DNA of 64,000 nt from Clostridium magnum DSM 2767. Its GTDB lineage: Bacteria > Bacillota > Clostridia > Clostridiales > Clostridiaceae. This document shows positions 52,893 through 62,910 of the stretch, piece after piece; positions within the stretch are counted from its first letter, which is position 1, and each line of letters starts with the position of its first letter. The notes beneath the pieces were generated by a model, which did not search any database, was not told where the DNA came from, and saw only the letters and a list, made by a program, of their open reading frames with translations. The stretch spans positions 186,001 through 250,000 of the forward strand of contig NZ_LWAE01000005.1 in the NCBI RefSeq assembly GCF_001623875.1, in the 5' to 3' direction. Position numbers and translations under genes: made by a program.

Positions 52893-55645
52893 TTAAATAT
52901 TCACAGTATTCTTTTTTACAAATTTCTGCTCTAACTTAGTATTTATTAAAGAATATATTACTGGAACAACAATAAAAGTAAGGAAGGTAGCAGTCAAAAG
53001 TCCAAACATTATGGTTACAGACATAGGACCAAACAATGCACTCTTAGAAAATGCAAGAGGTATAAGTCCTGTAATAGTTGCTGTTGAACTTAGTATTATT
53101 GGTCTAAATCTTTGACTCACAGCATGTAAGCAAGCTTCATCAATAGAAAGACCTTCTTTTCTACCATCAATTATATACTCTATAAGCAAGATAGCATTTC
53201 TAATAACTACTCCAATCAAACTTATTATACCCATTACTGCAGTTAAGGATAAAGGCATTCTAAATATTAGAAGTCCCATAGCTACACCCATTAGGGATAG
53301 GGGGAGGGAGCACATTATTATAAGTGGCTGAATAAAGGAGTTAAATTGAACAAATAAAAGTAGATAAATTATTATTATAGTAAAGGCTCCGGCTACCGCA
53401 AGGCTAGTAAAGTTCTTTTGTATCTGATGTCTTTCTCCATCATAAAGAACATTTACGCCATTTAAGTCCATTTTACTTATCTTTTCACTTAGTACATTTT
53501 CTATCTCTACTGAGTTGAATCCTGTTTTTATATCACTATATACTGTTACAGTCTTATCTTTCTTGTAGTGTTTAATTTGATCCAATTCAGAAACAAGACT
53601 AATAGATGCTACCTGTGACAGTAGTACCTTATTATTAGTAACACTTGATTTGATTTGCAGGTTCTGAAGATCTTTTACAGAGGCAATATTAGTTTTTACC
53701 AATATGTCATACTCACTTCCATTTTTTCTGTATACGGAGCTAGTATAGCCTTTTAATGCAATATTTATCTGTTTTAAAATATCAGATTTTAACAAACCAA
53801 GCTGTGATGCCTTTGAATCATCTATATTTACTTCGTATTCATAGGTTTTTTTTGCTGCATCATCTCTTACATTCAGAGTTCCAGGTATAGTTTTTAGCTG
53901 TTGTTGTATTTTTTTTTAATATATTTTCTACTTGCTTTACCAAGCTAGATGTATTATTTATATCCTCAACTTTTTCATTAGAGATATCAATATAGATCAA
54001 ATCCTTATCAGCATGTGGAAAGAACTGCATACCTAAGGTTTTTATTAATCCCATAGATATTACAAAAACTCCTATGGCTGACATTATGATAGTTTTTTTG
54101 TTCTTAAGACCATAAGTCAAAAGCCTGTGGAACATTTTACGAACTTTACTTTCCTTATTAGTATTTTTACTTTTTCTAAAAGCTAAAGAGGACATAGCTG
54201 GTGTTACAAATAGTGCTGATAAATAGGAGCAGGTTACACAGATCATTACTACCTGTGGCAAGGTTCTTAAGAATTCTCCAACTGCTCCTGGTATTGTTAG
54301 CAGTGGTGAAAAAGCACATACAATAATTAATGTAGAGGTAAATACAGGTACAAACAATTTTTTTATACCCTTAAAGGCAGATTCGTCTCCACTCATACCA
54401 TTATCGATACCTACCTGTATAACATCTCCAATTACAATAGCGTCATCCACCAGTATTCCAAGTGCTATAATAAGTGCTGTTGTAGACGTCTGCTGCACCT
54501 TGATTCCAAGCACATACATAACTAGAAAGGACATAGCTATAGAAATTGGAATAACTGGCCGATACTACCATAGAGTTTCTAAGTCCCATTCCTAAAAGCA
54601 CCGTTATAACTACCAGAATTACACCTTCCCTCAGGTTTTTCATAAAGAAGGAAACTGAATTACTTACTTCTTTAGGTTGAAAGGTAACTTCATCTATAGT
54701 TAAATCGCTAGGCAATTGCTTTTTTAAGGTGTCTAATTTTTTTCTTACATCATCACCAATTAAAACTATATTTTTGTTGTCCTGAAAATAACCTGCTAGC
54801 AATACTGTACTAGTTCCATCATTAGTGAATTTGTAATTGGTATCATCGTCATAGTCCATGTACACCTTTGCTATATCTTTAATTCTCACAGTTTCTCCAG
54901 TGGTTGTAGAAACTCCAATGATAGTGTTTTCTATGTCCGGCAGCGAAGTAAAGGTACCTGGTGTTGTTACTTTTATTTTTCCAGTACCCAAATTCAAGGA
55001 ACCAGAAGGAATATCTATATTTTGAGCCTTAAGTACGCTGCATACATCTTCTATAGAGATGGTGTACTTATTTATCTTATTCCACTGAACTTCTACTTTT
55101 ACTTGCTTATCCTGCTTTCCGTTTATATCAAATCTAGAAATACCATCAACGGTGCCTAACTCTTTTTTTATATCCTCTGCATAGGTTCCTAGCTGCTCAT
55201 TGGAGTAGTTTTTGCCAGATATACTTATGAGCATACCAGCTGTTTCTGCAAGCTTGGTATCTATCTCACTATCCTGACAGCCCTCTTGAAGCTCGGATTT
55301 TAAATCTCTTACTTTATCCCTTAAATCCCTCCAAGCTTTATCGTTGTTGGCATCATTATTTAGGTAAAGAATAACTATTGAAGCACTATTTTTAGAGAAA
55401 GATTCAACATAATCATAGCCGTCTATCTCTTCTACTTTATCTTCAATTTTTTTAGTAACCAATTCTTCTATATCGCTGGAAGAAGCTCCAGGGTAAATGG
55501 TAGTTATCATGGCTACAGGAGGTGATAAGTCTGGGCTTTCTTGTTTAGGAATAATATGATAACAATAGAACCCACCAATAATAGCTATGACTACTAAGAA
55601 CAATGTTATTTTCTTATTTTCTATGGCTGCTTTAATTAATCCCAT
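52893..55645 (-). pseudogene. RND-family efflux pump, two frameshifts and an internal deletion
   Basis: Three overlapping frames read as one AcrB-type protein. N-terminus MGLIKAAIENKKITLFLVVI ... LREGVILVVITVLLGMGLRN. Near 54556 one extra base ends that frame; the next continues AVIPISIAMSFLVMYVLGIK then ILVDDAIVIGDV. A run of nine T at 53909-53917 marks the second break, after which QLKTIPGTLNVRDDAAKKTY leads to GIISLIGVVIRNAILLIEY and the C-terminus. About 100 residues of the second porter region are missing at that break, so restoring the frame would not restore a normal ~1030-residue pump. Its adaptor gene is intact 13 nt upstream. Confidence 0.85.
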
Positions 55646-55658
55646 AATAAGTTCTCCT

Positions 55659-56873
55659 TTACTTATTAATAACCTGATAGCCAGCTTTTATATTTTTCAT
55701 GCCTTCGATAACAATTTTATCTCCAGACTTTAAACCTTCTACAGCAACCTTATCTTCATAAGCTTCTCCTAAGGTTATGTTCTTTCTAACAGCATGTCTA
55801 TTTTCTGATACATAAACATAATCCTCACCGTCATTTAAGATACAGCTAATAGGAATCCAGATGCTGTTCTTTTCGCCAACATTAATATAAACCTTTGCTG
55901 TTTGGCCTATAAGAAATTTACTATCATCTATAGTTTTAGAAAGTTGAATTTCTGCTCTATAAGTTCCCGCCTGCTTATCCGCCATCTGAACTATATTTTT
56001 TATTTCTCCTTCTCCCTGAAAATCATCAATTTTAACCTGAGCATTTGTTCCTAGCTGCACTTTTTTCACATCCTCTTCTGATAAACCTACTGTAATAACT
56101 TGATTTTCACTTCTAAATAAAATCACAGGGTTACCAGCTGCCTGCATTTCACCTTCTCTGCAAAGCACATCTACTACATAACCCTCACTATCTGCAACCA
56201 TTGAGGAATCCTGAAGTAGATTCATTTTTGAATCATAATTTGCTTTAGCTGTATTTAGTTGAGCTAAAAGGACCTGTTTATCTTCTTCTCTAGATCCATT
56301 TTGCAGCTGTTGTAGGGTTTGTTTTGCGTTGTTTAATGCATTTTCACTGCTATCTGTCTGTAATTTTAAACTATCAAGTTGCTGCTTTGAAATTGCATCG
56401 GTCTCATATAGTTTAAGGTTTTTTTCATATAAATCTTTGTTGTAGTTATAGTTATCTTCTGCATTCTTTACTGCTATCTCAGCTTTGTTAATATCCTCCT
56501 GCTGAGCACCATTTACTGCTTTATTATATTGAGCAGAGGCAGCATCCATTTGTGACTTAGAAGCCTCCATTGCAAAATTCAAGTCACTTTTATCAAGATC
56601 TACTAGAGAATCTCCCTTCTTTACATGCTGACCTTTAGAAACATATATATTTGAAACTTTGGCAGAGCTCTTGAAAGAAAGCTTTTTTACCTCACTACCG
56701 CCAGTTATCCCCTGATATTCTAAAGAGATAGGATAGTTTTCATTTTTAGCCTCTAGGGTTTTCACCGGATAACTTTTAACATCAGATTTTTGGGAAGCAG
56801 ATTTTCCACCGCATCCACCTGGCATAAGTGCACTTATAAATATAGAACAAATAGATAGAAATTTTTTCTCCAT
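55659..56873 (-). CDS. RND/HlyD-type membrane fusion lipoprotein
   Basis: 404 residues with a signal peptide and lipobox (ISALMPGGC). Beta-barrel and lipoyl halves (VKKLSFKSSAKVSNIYVSKG, VADSEGYVVDVLCREGEM) flank a long coiled-coil hairpin (residues ~105-215: SQMDAASAQYNKAV ... LNTAKANYDSKMNLL). It links an inner pump with export across the envelope; in a Gram-positive it is lipid-anchored outside. The cognate pump gene downstream is broken, so it is probably idle. Divergent from tetR. Confidence 0.9.
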   Translation of the reverse strand: MEKKFLSICSIFISALMPGGCGGKSASQKSDVKSYPVKTLEAKNENYPISLEYQGITGGSEVKKLSFKSSAKVSNIYVSKGQHVKKGDSLVDLDKSDLNFAMEASKSQMDAASAQYNKAVNGAQQEDINKAEIAVKNAEDNYNYNKDLYEKNLKLYETDAISKQQLDSLKLQTDSSENALNNAKQTLQQLQNGSREEDKQVLLAQLNTAKANYDSKMNLLQDSSMVADSEGYVVDVLCREGEMQAAGNPVILFRSENQVITVGLSEEDVKKVQLGTNAQVKIDDFQGEGEIKNIVQMADKQAGTYRAEIQLSKTIDDSKFLIGQTAKVYINVGEKNSIWIPISCILNDGEDYVYVSENRHAVRKNITLGEAYEDKVAVEGLKSGDKIVIEGMKNIKAGYQVINK

Positions 56874-56888
56874 ATTAAACCACCTAGT

Positions 56889-56920
56889 AGCGAATGAATT
56901 GTCGCGACCAACTAGTCGCT
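56889..56920. promoter_or_regulatory. TetR operator candidate
   Basis: A dyad centred at 56904.5: the perfect palindrome GTCGCGAC (56901-56908) with symmetric outer arms AGCGA (56889) and TCGCT (56916). It lies between the divergent efflux and tetR genes. Confidence 0.55.
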
Positions 56921-57041
56921 TATAAATAATAAATTACCATTTTTAATACTCACTGTCAATAGACAAATAATTTACTTGATTAATCCTTAAGTTTATAGTT
57001 ATAATTCATATGTAAAACTTCACTAAATGGAGGTGTTATGG

Positions 57042-57680
57042 TTGCCTAATAAAACTTTTTTAAATTTATCTAAAGAAAGACAGGAAGAGATTATAGAAAT
57101 ATGTGTTGAGGAGTTTTCTACTCACGACTATGATTCAGCTTCTTTAAATAGAATTATAGAGAAACTAGGGATTGCAAAAGGAAGTTTTTATAGATATTTT
57201 GATAACAAAACAGATTTATATGAGTTTCTTGTTGATTATGTCTTGGATAAGAAAATAAATTACATAAAGGATTTTTATGAATATGATAGTGGTAAATGCG
57301 ATATGGATATTCCAAGAAAGATTGTATATCGTTTGATTGAGTTTGATTTTATATATTTCAATTACAGCAGTTTTATTCTTTCCTTTATGAATAACAAAAA
57401 TTTAAATGAATGTGAAATTAGAAAAGGAAAACCTGCCCATTGTATTATTGTTGATCTTCAGAATAAAGGATTAATTAGAAAGGACATTGATATTGATCTT
57501 ATCGAATTTAGACTATTTAGGAATCTAGTTCTTTTGAGAGATTTTATCATTAGAAAATTGAATATGTCAACTGAAGAGTTATCTCAAGGGGAGACTACCT
57601 ATAGAAAATATGAAAAGCCTATAAGCGTTATTGTTGAACAATACTGCGATATGCTAGCAAATGGATTAAAAACAAAATAG
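57042..57680 (+). CDS. TetR/AcrR-family regulator
   Basis: 212 residues. TTG 57042 is 8 nt behind GGAGG; the upstream ATG at 57027 lies on the site. The helix-turn-helix is SASLNRIIEKLGIAKGSFYR then YFDNKTDLYEFL. The C-terminal ligand domain is unrelated to known ones by eye. Divergent from the efflux genes, with a dyad between them: probable repressor of the pump operon. Confidence 0.9.
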   Translation: MPNKTFLNLSKERQEEIIEICVEEFSTHDYDSASLNRIIEKLGIAKGSFYRYFDNKTDLYEFLVDYVLDKKINYIKDFYEYDSGKCDMDIPRKIVYRLIEFDFIYFNYSSFILSFMNNKNLNECEIRKGKPAHCIIVDLQNKGLIRKDIDIDLIEFRLFRNLVLLRDFIIRKLNMSTEELSQGETTYRKYEKPISVIVEQYCDMLANGLKTK

Positions 57681-57752
57681 CACTTTTATGTAAAAATATC
57701 ATCTAATACAACTTCTAGATTTAAGGTTTAAATTATAAATATCAGCTAACAA

Positions 57753-57799
57753 AAGTGTAAATAGATTTGTATAAATTCAAATCTATTTACACTTATTTT
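57753..57799. terminator. Perfect 17-bp terminator hairpin
   Basis: AAGTGTAAATAGATTTG pairs perfectly with 57778-57794 around TATAAATT, followed by ATTTTTG. Confidence 0.8.
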
Positions 57800-57851
57800 T
57801 GTATATAACTCTGTAGCCTGAATAAAAAATTATTATTGGGATACTAAAACT

Positions 57852-58183
57852 CTATCGAGAAGCTAATTTGGCACAACTTAAAAAATGTTTTGCTGAAACT
57901 GACAATTCAACATTATTCCTATAGCAAAGGCTTATCTCACTAGAAATAGTGGGAGAGATGTCTACAATTGAAATATTAGGATTAGATAAATAAGCTGCCA
58001 GTTTTTTCATAAGCAGAGAAATACCCATCCCTTTGGCAACTAGATCAATAATATTTTCTAATTCATCTGAACCAGCTTGAATTACATTTAGAGTTAAGCT
58101 AGGATTGTTTTTTTAAAATCTTGCTAAAATATCAGTTATATTATATGGTGCCAAGGCCGGTTTGGAATAAATTATACCTAAAT
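57852..58183 (-). pseudogene. LysR-type regulator, effector-domain remnant
   Basis: One reverse frame reads NLGIIYSKPALAPYNITDIL, a stop, then NNPSLTLNVIQAGSDELENI, IDLVAKGMGISLLMKKLAAY and YRNNVELSVSAKHFL to a stop at 57852. This is the C-terminal half of a LysR effector domain. No helix-turn-helix remains. It occupies most of the 650-bp gap between tetR and the MFS gene. Confidence 0.7.
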
Positions 58184-58335
58184 TTCAATTGTTTGTAAAT
58201 AATTAACGAGTTATAATTTAATTATTCCGTTAGAAAGAATAAGAAAGGATCGTAAAAATTGTATATATTTTATGGGACAGAAATAGATTTATAGAAAGTG
58301 ATTCTTTAAAAGAAAATTAACAAAGAGGTGACTTT

Positions 58336-59748
58336 ATGGAGAATGATATAAATAAAAAAGTGGTAATGATAACTATAATGCTTGGGAGTTTTTTAACACC
58401 CTTTATGGGTTCTTCAGTGGTTGTAGCGCTTCCTTCAATAGGAAAAGAGTTTGCACTTAATGAAGGATTGATAAACTGGATAGCCACTTCCTTTATATTA
58501 ACAACAGCTGTATTTGTTGTACCCTGCGGTAAATTTGCAGATATATATGGAAGAAAGAAGATTCTTTTTTATGGTCTTTTTATTTTTACATTATCTTCAG
58601 TTTTGTGTGGTTTATCTATTAATGCATTTATGCTGATTTCCTTCAGAGCGCTTCAGGGTGTAGGGGGAGCAATGATAAGTGCTACAGTTATTGCTATAAT
58701 TACTTCTGTATACTCGTCTGGGGAAAGGGGAAAGGCTATTGGTATAAACGTTGCAGCAATCTACACTGGTTTATCTATAGGCCCTGTAGTTGGCGGCATT
58801 GTAACACAACATTTTGGATGGAGAATATTATTTTTTATGATGATTCCACTAGGGTTAATAGTAATCATTCTTCTTTCTAGACTGAAACAGGAATGGTCAG
58901 AAGCTAAAGGAGAAAGGATGGACTATAAAGGTTCATTAATATATGGAGTAGGTCTTTTATGTCTTATGTGCGGACTTTCTTTTATACGAAACAACTGGTA
59001 TGGTATAGGTTTAATAATAGTTGGCTGTGTAATCTTAATTATTTTTGGCATTTATGAAACTAAAATTATCAATCCAATTCTTGATATATCACTATTTAAA
59101 AAAAGCAGAATATTAATGTTTTCCTCTATAGCAGCTCTGATAAATTACAGTGCAACCTATGCAGTAAGTTTTCTTTTAAGTTTATACCTTCAATATGTAA
59201 AAGGCTTTAATCCTGAGCATGCAGGTCTGATACTTGTTGTTCAACCAGTTATTCAAGCACTTTTTTCTCCTCTTTCAGGAAAGCTTTCAGATAGAGTAGA
59301 AGCTCAAAAGGTTGCATCTTTTGGAATGGGATTATCTACAGTGGGATTACTTGTTTTATGCTTTCTAAAAGTTGGTACAAACATTTCTATAGTCCTTATT
59401 ACTTTAGTGGTATTGGGCTTTGGCTTTGCACTATTTTCATCTCCAAATACAAATGCAGTGATGAACTCCGTTGAAAAAAGATATTATGGTGTAGCCTCAG
59501 GCATACTAGGTGCAGCGCGAACTATTGGTCAAACTGTTAGCATGGGAATTACATCACTTATTTTGACACTCTTTTTGGGAAATACAGCAATCAGTAGTTC
59601 AAATAATCCAAGGTTTATTCACGGGTTTACAGTGTCATTTGTTGTTTTTACAATAATGTGTTTTTTAGGCATATTTGCTTCCCTTGCAAGAGGTAAGGTT
59701 GAAGGTAAAGTGAAACTTGAATCAGATAGGGGTTCAACGCCAAGTTAG
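58336..59748 (+). CDS. DHA2-family MFS drug:H+ antiporter
   Basis: 470 residues behind AGAGGTGAC. About 14 helices. Motifs: FMGSSVVVALPSIGKEFALN, motif A-like GKFADIYGRKKILFYGLF, LQGVGGAMISA (motif B region) and GIVTQHFGWRILFFMMIPLG (motif C/D region), as in EmrB/QacA. The last ~12 residues (VKLESDRGSTPS) are encoded by a piece of the dispersed repeat (copy C), so the native C-terminus was replaced. The transporter core is intact. Confidence 0.9.
   Translation: MENDINKKVVMITIMLGSFLTPFMGSSVVVALPSIGKEFALNEGLINWIATSFILTTAVFVVPCGKFADIYGRKKILFYGLFIFTLSSVLCGLSINAFMLISFRALQGVGGAMISATVIAIITSVYSSGERGKAIGINVAAIYTGLSIGPVVGGIVTQHFGWRILFFMMIPLGLIVIILLSRLKQEWSEAKGERMDYKGSLIYGVGLLCLMCGLSFIRNNWYGIGLIIVGCVILIIFGIYETKIINPILDISLFKKSRILMFSSIAALINYSATYAVSFLLSLYLQYVKGFNPEHAGLILVVQPVIQALFSPLSGKLSDRVEAQKVASFGMGLSTVGLLVLCFLKVGTNISIVLITLVVLGFGFALFSSPNTNAVMNSVEKRYYGVASGILGAARTIGQTVSMGITSLILTLFLGNTAISSSNNPRFIHGFTVSFVVFTIMCFLGIFASLARGKVEGKVKLESDRGSTPS
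59707..59740 (+). repeat. Dispersed structured repeat, 5' fragment (copy C)
   Basis: AAGTGAAACTTGAATCAGAT continues as AGGGGTTCAACG, matching the first ~35 nt of copies A and B. It lies inside the 3' end of the MFS gene. Confidence 0.7.
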
Positions 59749-59753
59749 ACAGG

Positions 59754-59782
59754 TTAAATTGCAGAATTATATATGTTATAAT
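59754..59782 (+). promoter_or_regulatory. Extended -10 promoter of dinG
   Basis: TGTTATAAT (TGnTATAAT, -10 at 59777-59782) with a weak TTAAAT 17 bp upstream; the dinG start is 43 nt further. Confidence 0.5.
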
Positions 59783-59824
59783 ACCTTTAGAATTTATACT
59801 AATGTTAAATTACAAGGAGAATAT

Positions 59825-62824
59825 ATGAAACCCTACAGTATACTAAATAACGTAGTTTTTTTAGATATAGAGACCAATAGTATTGATAATAAAAGCGACA
59901 ATATTATAAAGATCTGTGCTGTTAAAATAAAAGATAATGTTATTACAAAATTCAGCACCTTAGTTAATCCAAACAGATTGGTAGCACTAAGTATTTCTGA
60001 GCTTTTCAGAGGAATTACTCAAAAGGAACTAGACAGAGCACCACAGTTAAAAGATGTTGTGAAAAAACTATTATTTTTTACTGAAGATTTCCCACTAGTC
60101 TACCATGATGAGGCCTTTTTAGAGGGTTTTCTTAAGGTAGATAATGAATTTTTAGACTTAATAGAATTTTTTGCTATACTTTTTCCCGATCTTAGGTCGT
60201 TTAATCTTGAATATTTGCTAAAGAAGTTTCTGCTTAATTACAAGGAAGAAAATAGCAAAGTGCTTAGTTATGCAGAAGATATAATAGAGATGGTTAATTA
60301 TGCAATCAGCAGATTTTATTATGAAAATGGGTATTCGCTGCCTATGAGCATTACAGAACTGGAAGCTTGGAGCTGGTATAAGCATCTTACAAAGGTAAAT
60401 ATGGATTATGTAAAATGCTTCATAGAAGATAAGTCTATTGAACCTGAAAAGAAAATTGTTGAACCATATCCTGTTTTTGCACTTAAGGATTATGAAAAAC
60501 TTTTTGATCAGAAAGAAATTTGGAGAAGAAACGGAAGGAGCTATAGCTTAAGGCCACAGCAGAGAGATGCATCAAAATTTATACGAGAGGGACTAGAAAA
60601 AGGAAAAATTACAATAATGGAGGCACCAACAGGACTAGGAAAAAGCATGGCTTATTTGCTTCCTGCTTCTATATATACATATATTAATGAAGAAAAAATT
60701 ATTATATCTACTAACACAAAAGGATTGCAAAATCAGCTGGTAGAGAAGGATATCCCTAATCTTTTGGAAGCATTAAATCTAAAAAGAGATGCAAGCTATA
60801 CCTTGATAAAAGGGAAAAGTAATTATCTATGTTTCGATAGGTTTAGAGATATAGAATATCCCGAAAACATGAAAACTCTTATGGGATATGTCTATTTAAA
60901 AAGACTGATAACGGAAAAGGGAATTGGGGACGTAGAAGAAATAAATCCAATCTTGATAGAAAAATTCAACTTAAACTCCTTAATAAATCAGTGTAATTGC
61001 GATTCAGAACTTTGCGACTTGGGAGTTTGTAAGTATAAAGATCAGTGCTATTATGCATCAAAGGTTGAGGCATTAAAGGAATCCCAACTTATTGTTGTAA
61101 ATCATTCCTTATTATTAAAGTGGCCCTATAAAAGTATTGCTCCTCTTGAAAATATCGTGGTGGACGAAGCCCATAACCTCACTCGGGAAGCCTATGATGC
61201 TTTTGAAAGTACTCTGATTTCTCATGAGTTTGAAAGGCATCTAAAAGAGATATATAATAGCGCAGAAAAAAGTGGATATCTATATTATTTGTCAAGAAGG
61301 ACTAAAAAGGATACTTTGCCCTTAAGTGAAGTAGAATCATGGATAGAGCAGAGCATTAATCAAACTGCAAATATTAAAGCTGCCTTTGAAAGCTATGTTT
61401 CTACAAGTGGCATAAGCAAAGATTACAATATCAAGGAGCACTTAAATAAAAATAACCCTAAGATGGCAAGCATAATAAAATATTTAGAGTACCTTAAAGA
61501 GAATTTAGGCAGCTTAAACATAGATTTAGAGAAGGCTATCTCGGTTTTAAAGGATATATCTACTCTTGAAAAAGACAAACGGCTTAAAATATTGATAGAA
61601 AAAGTGGAAGCTATAAATAGCTATAGTAGACTATTAGAGGATGTAATAATTCAAAGCGAGGAAGGTTATTGCTATTACTTTGAAGTAGATAAATTCTTTA
61701 AGTGGTGGAAGATATCCAGTATCCCTTTAGATGTATCAGGTGCTTTTTATGAAAAAGTTCTAAGTGGTGCTAAGAGTTGTCTTTTTATATCAGCAACTTT
61801 AAGTGCGGATAAGGGATACAATAGTTTAAAAAACACCTTGGGAATAAATATTGCAAAGTCACAAAATAAAGAAATAGTAGAGATTCCTCCTATAAAACCT
61901 GTCTTTGACTACAAAGGTAAAAGTGCAATCTATGCTATAGAGAATATTGATCCTAATAATACAGATACTTTTTCAGAAGAAATGAAAAAGTTTGTTATAG
62001 AGCTTTTAGCTAATGTTGATGGTAATATTATTATTCTTTTTACCAGTAGAAAAAGGCTTCAAACCTTTAAAGAAGAGGCCTTAGAAGATTTAAAAACTTT
62101 AGGCGTAAGAGTTGTGGACGGGAAGAAGGATATAGAAAAATTAAGATCTAGGGAGGAAAGATACATTCTGCTAGGGTCAAAGGGATATTTTGAAGGAATA
62201 GATATTCCAGGGGACACCATGACTACAGTGATTTTAGATAAGGTACCTAATATCAATAGTAAGGAGCCCTTTTATAAGTCTTTAATAGAAAATCAAGTTG
62301 AAAGTGGGAAAAACTATTGGCAGGCCTATGCTAATGTTAACTTCCCAATAGTATCCATAGATTTAAAGCAGATTTACGGAAGAATTATAAGAACTAAATA
62401 TGACTATGGTTCTCTATTTATAATGAGTAAATTTGATGGTAATAATTCCACAGTAAAAAAGCTTGAAAATCAGCTTCATGGAGTTCCTGTTATAAGAAAA
62501 GATGGATATGAAATGTTTAGAGATTTAAAGATGAGGGTAACAAGGTGGAAACAGATAAACCTTTATAAGATAATGAAGGAAGTTAAGGATTCTCTAAAGA
62601 AAGCTATCTCAGAAAAAAAGAGACTTCAGAACCCAATGACATTTAAGGAAATTGAGGAATTTATAAATGAATTTATGTCTATAGAGTATAGTAAAAGAAA
62701 TTTGAAGTATGATGCAAATATTTATTTGACTAGTGGAGTAAATATTTATATTAATGGTGAAATATTAAAATTAGAAGGAGCGAATAGGATCAAAATAACT
62801 CAGTACTTTAAAGATATTATTTAG
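59825..62824 (+). CDS. dinG: DinG-family exonuclease/helicase
   Basis: 999 residues starting at 59825 behind AAGGAG; a longer frame exists but its start has no site. Residues 1-170: DEDD exonuclease-like domain with VVFLDIETNS. The second and third motifs look altered (VYHDEAFLEGF; LSYAEDIIEM with no His), so nuclease activity is doubtful. Then an XPD-like helicase: Walker A APTGLGKSMAYLLPA, an Fe-S-type cysteine set CNCDSELCDLGVCKYKDQC, DEAH in VVDEAHNL and motif VI QIYGRIIRTKYDYG. The C-terminal ~110 residues are an added tail. The family unwinds damaged or R-loop DNA. Confidence 0.9.
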   Translation: MKPYSILNNVVFLDIETNSIDNKSDNIIKICAVKIKDNVITKFSTLVNPNRLVALSISELFRGITQKELDRAPQLKDVVKKLLFFTEDFPLVYHDEAFLEGFLKVDNEFLDLIEFFAILFPDLRSFNLEYLLKKFLLNYKEENSKVLSYAEDIIEMVNYAISRFYYENGYSLPMSITELEAWSWYKHLTKVNMDYVKCFIEDKSIEPEKKIVEPYPVFALKDYEKLFDQKEIWRRNGRSYSLRPQQRDASKFIREGLEKGKITIMEAPTGLGKSMAYLLPASIYTYINEEKIIISTNTKGLQNQLVEKDIPNLLEALNLKRDASYTLIKGKSNYLCFDRFRDIEYPENMKTLMGYVYLKRLITEKGIGDVEEINPILIEKFNLNSLINQCNCDSELCDLGVCKYKDQCYYASKVEALKESQLIVVNHSLLLKWPYKSIAPLENIVVDEAHNLTREAYDAFESTLISHEFERHLKEIYNSAEKSGYLYYLSRRTKKDTLPLSEVESWIEQSINQTANIKAAFESYVSTSGISKDYNIKEHLNKNNPKMASIIKYLEYLKENLGSLNIDLEKAISVLKDISTLEKDKRLKILIEKVEAINSYSRLLEDVIIQSEEGYCYYFEVDKFFKWWKISSIPLDVSGAFYEKVLSGAKSCLFISATLSADKGYNSLKNTLGINIAKSQNKEIVEIPPIKPVFDYKGKSAIYAIENIDPNNTDTFSEEMKKFVIELLANVDGNIIILFTSRKRLQTFKEEALEDLKTLGVRVVDGKKDIEKLRSREERYILLGSKGYFEGIDIPGDTMTTVILDKVPNINSKEPFYKSLIENQVESGKNYWQAYANVNFPIVSIDLKQIYGRIIRTKYDYGSLFIMSKFDGNNSTVKKLENQLHGVPVIRKDGYEMFRDLKMRVTRWKQINLYKIMKEVKDSLKKAISEKKRLQNPMTFKEIEEFINEFMSIEYSKRNLKYDANIYLTSGVNIYINGEILKLEGANRIKITQYFKDII

Positions 62825-62858
62825 ATTAGGGGTTAAATCGGCATTCATGCTTAATAAA

Positions 62859-62910
62859 TAGACAGTTGGACTTAAGAAACATATAGTGGTCAACTGTCTA
62901 TATTTGTCTT
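62859..62910 (+). terminator. Terminator after dinG
   Basis: TAGACAGTTG pairs with CAACTGTCTA (62891-62900) around a 22-nt loop, followed by TATTTGTCTT. Confidence 0.65.

Noticed and set aside
53909..53917. Programmed frameshift or phase variation in the RND gene
   Set aside because: The adjacent loss of about 100 residues means that a corrected frame would still give a defective pump.
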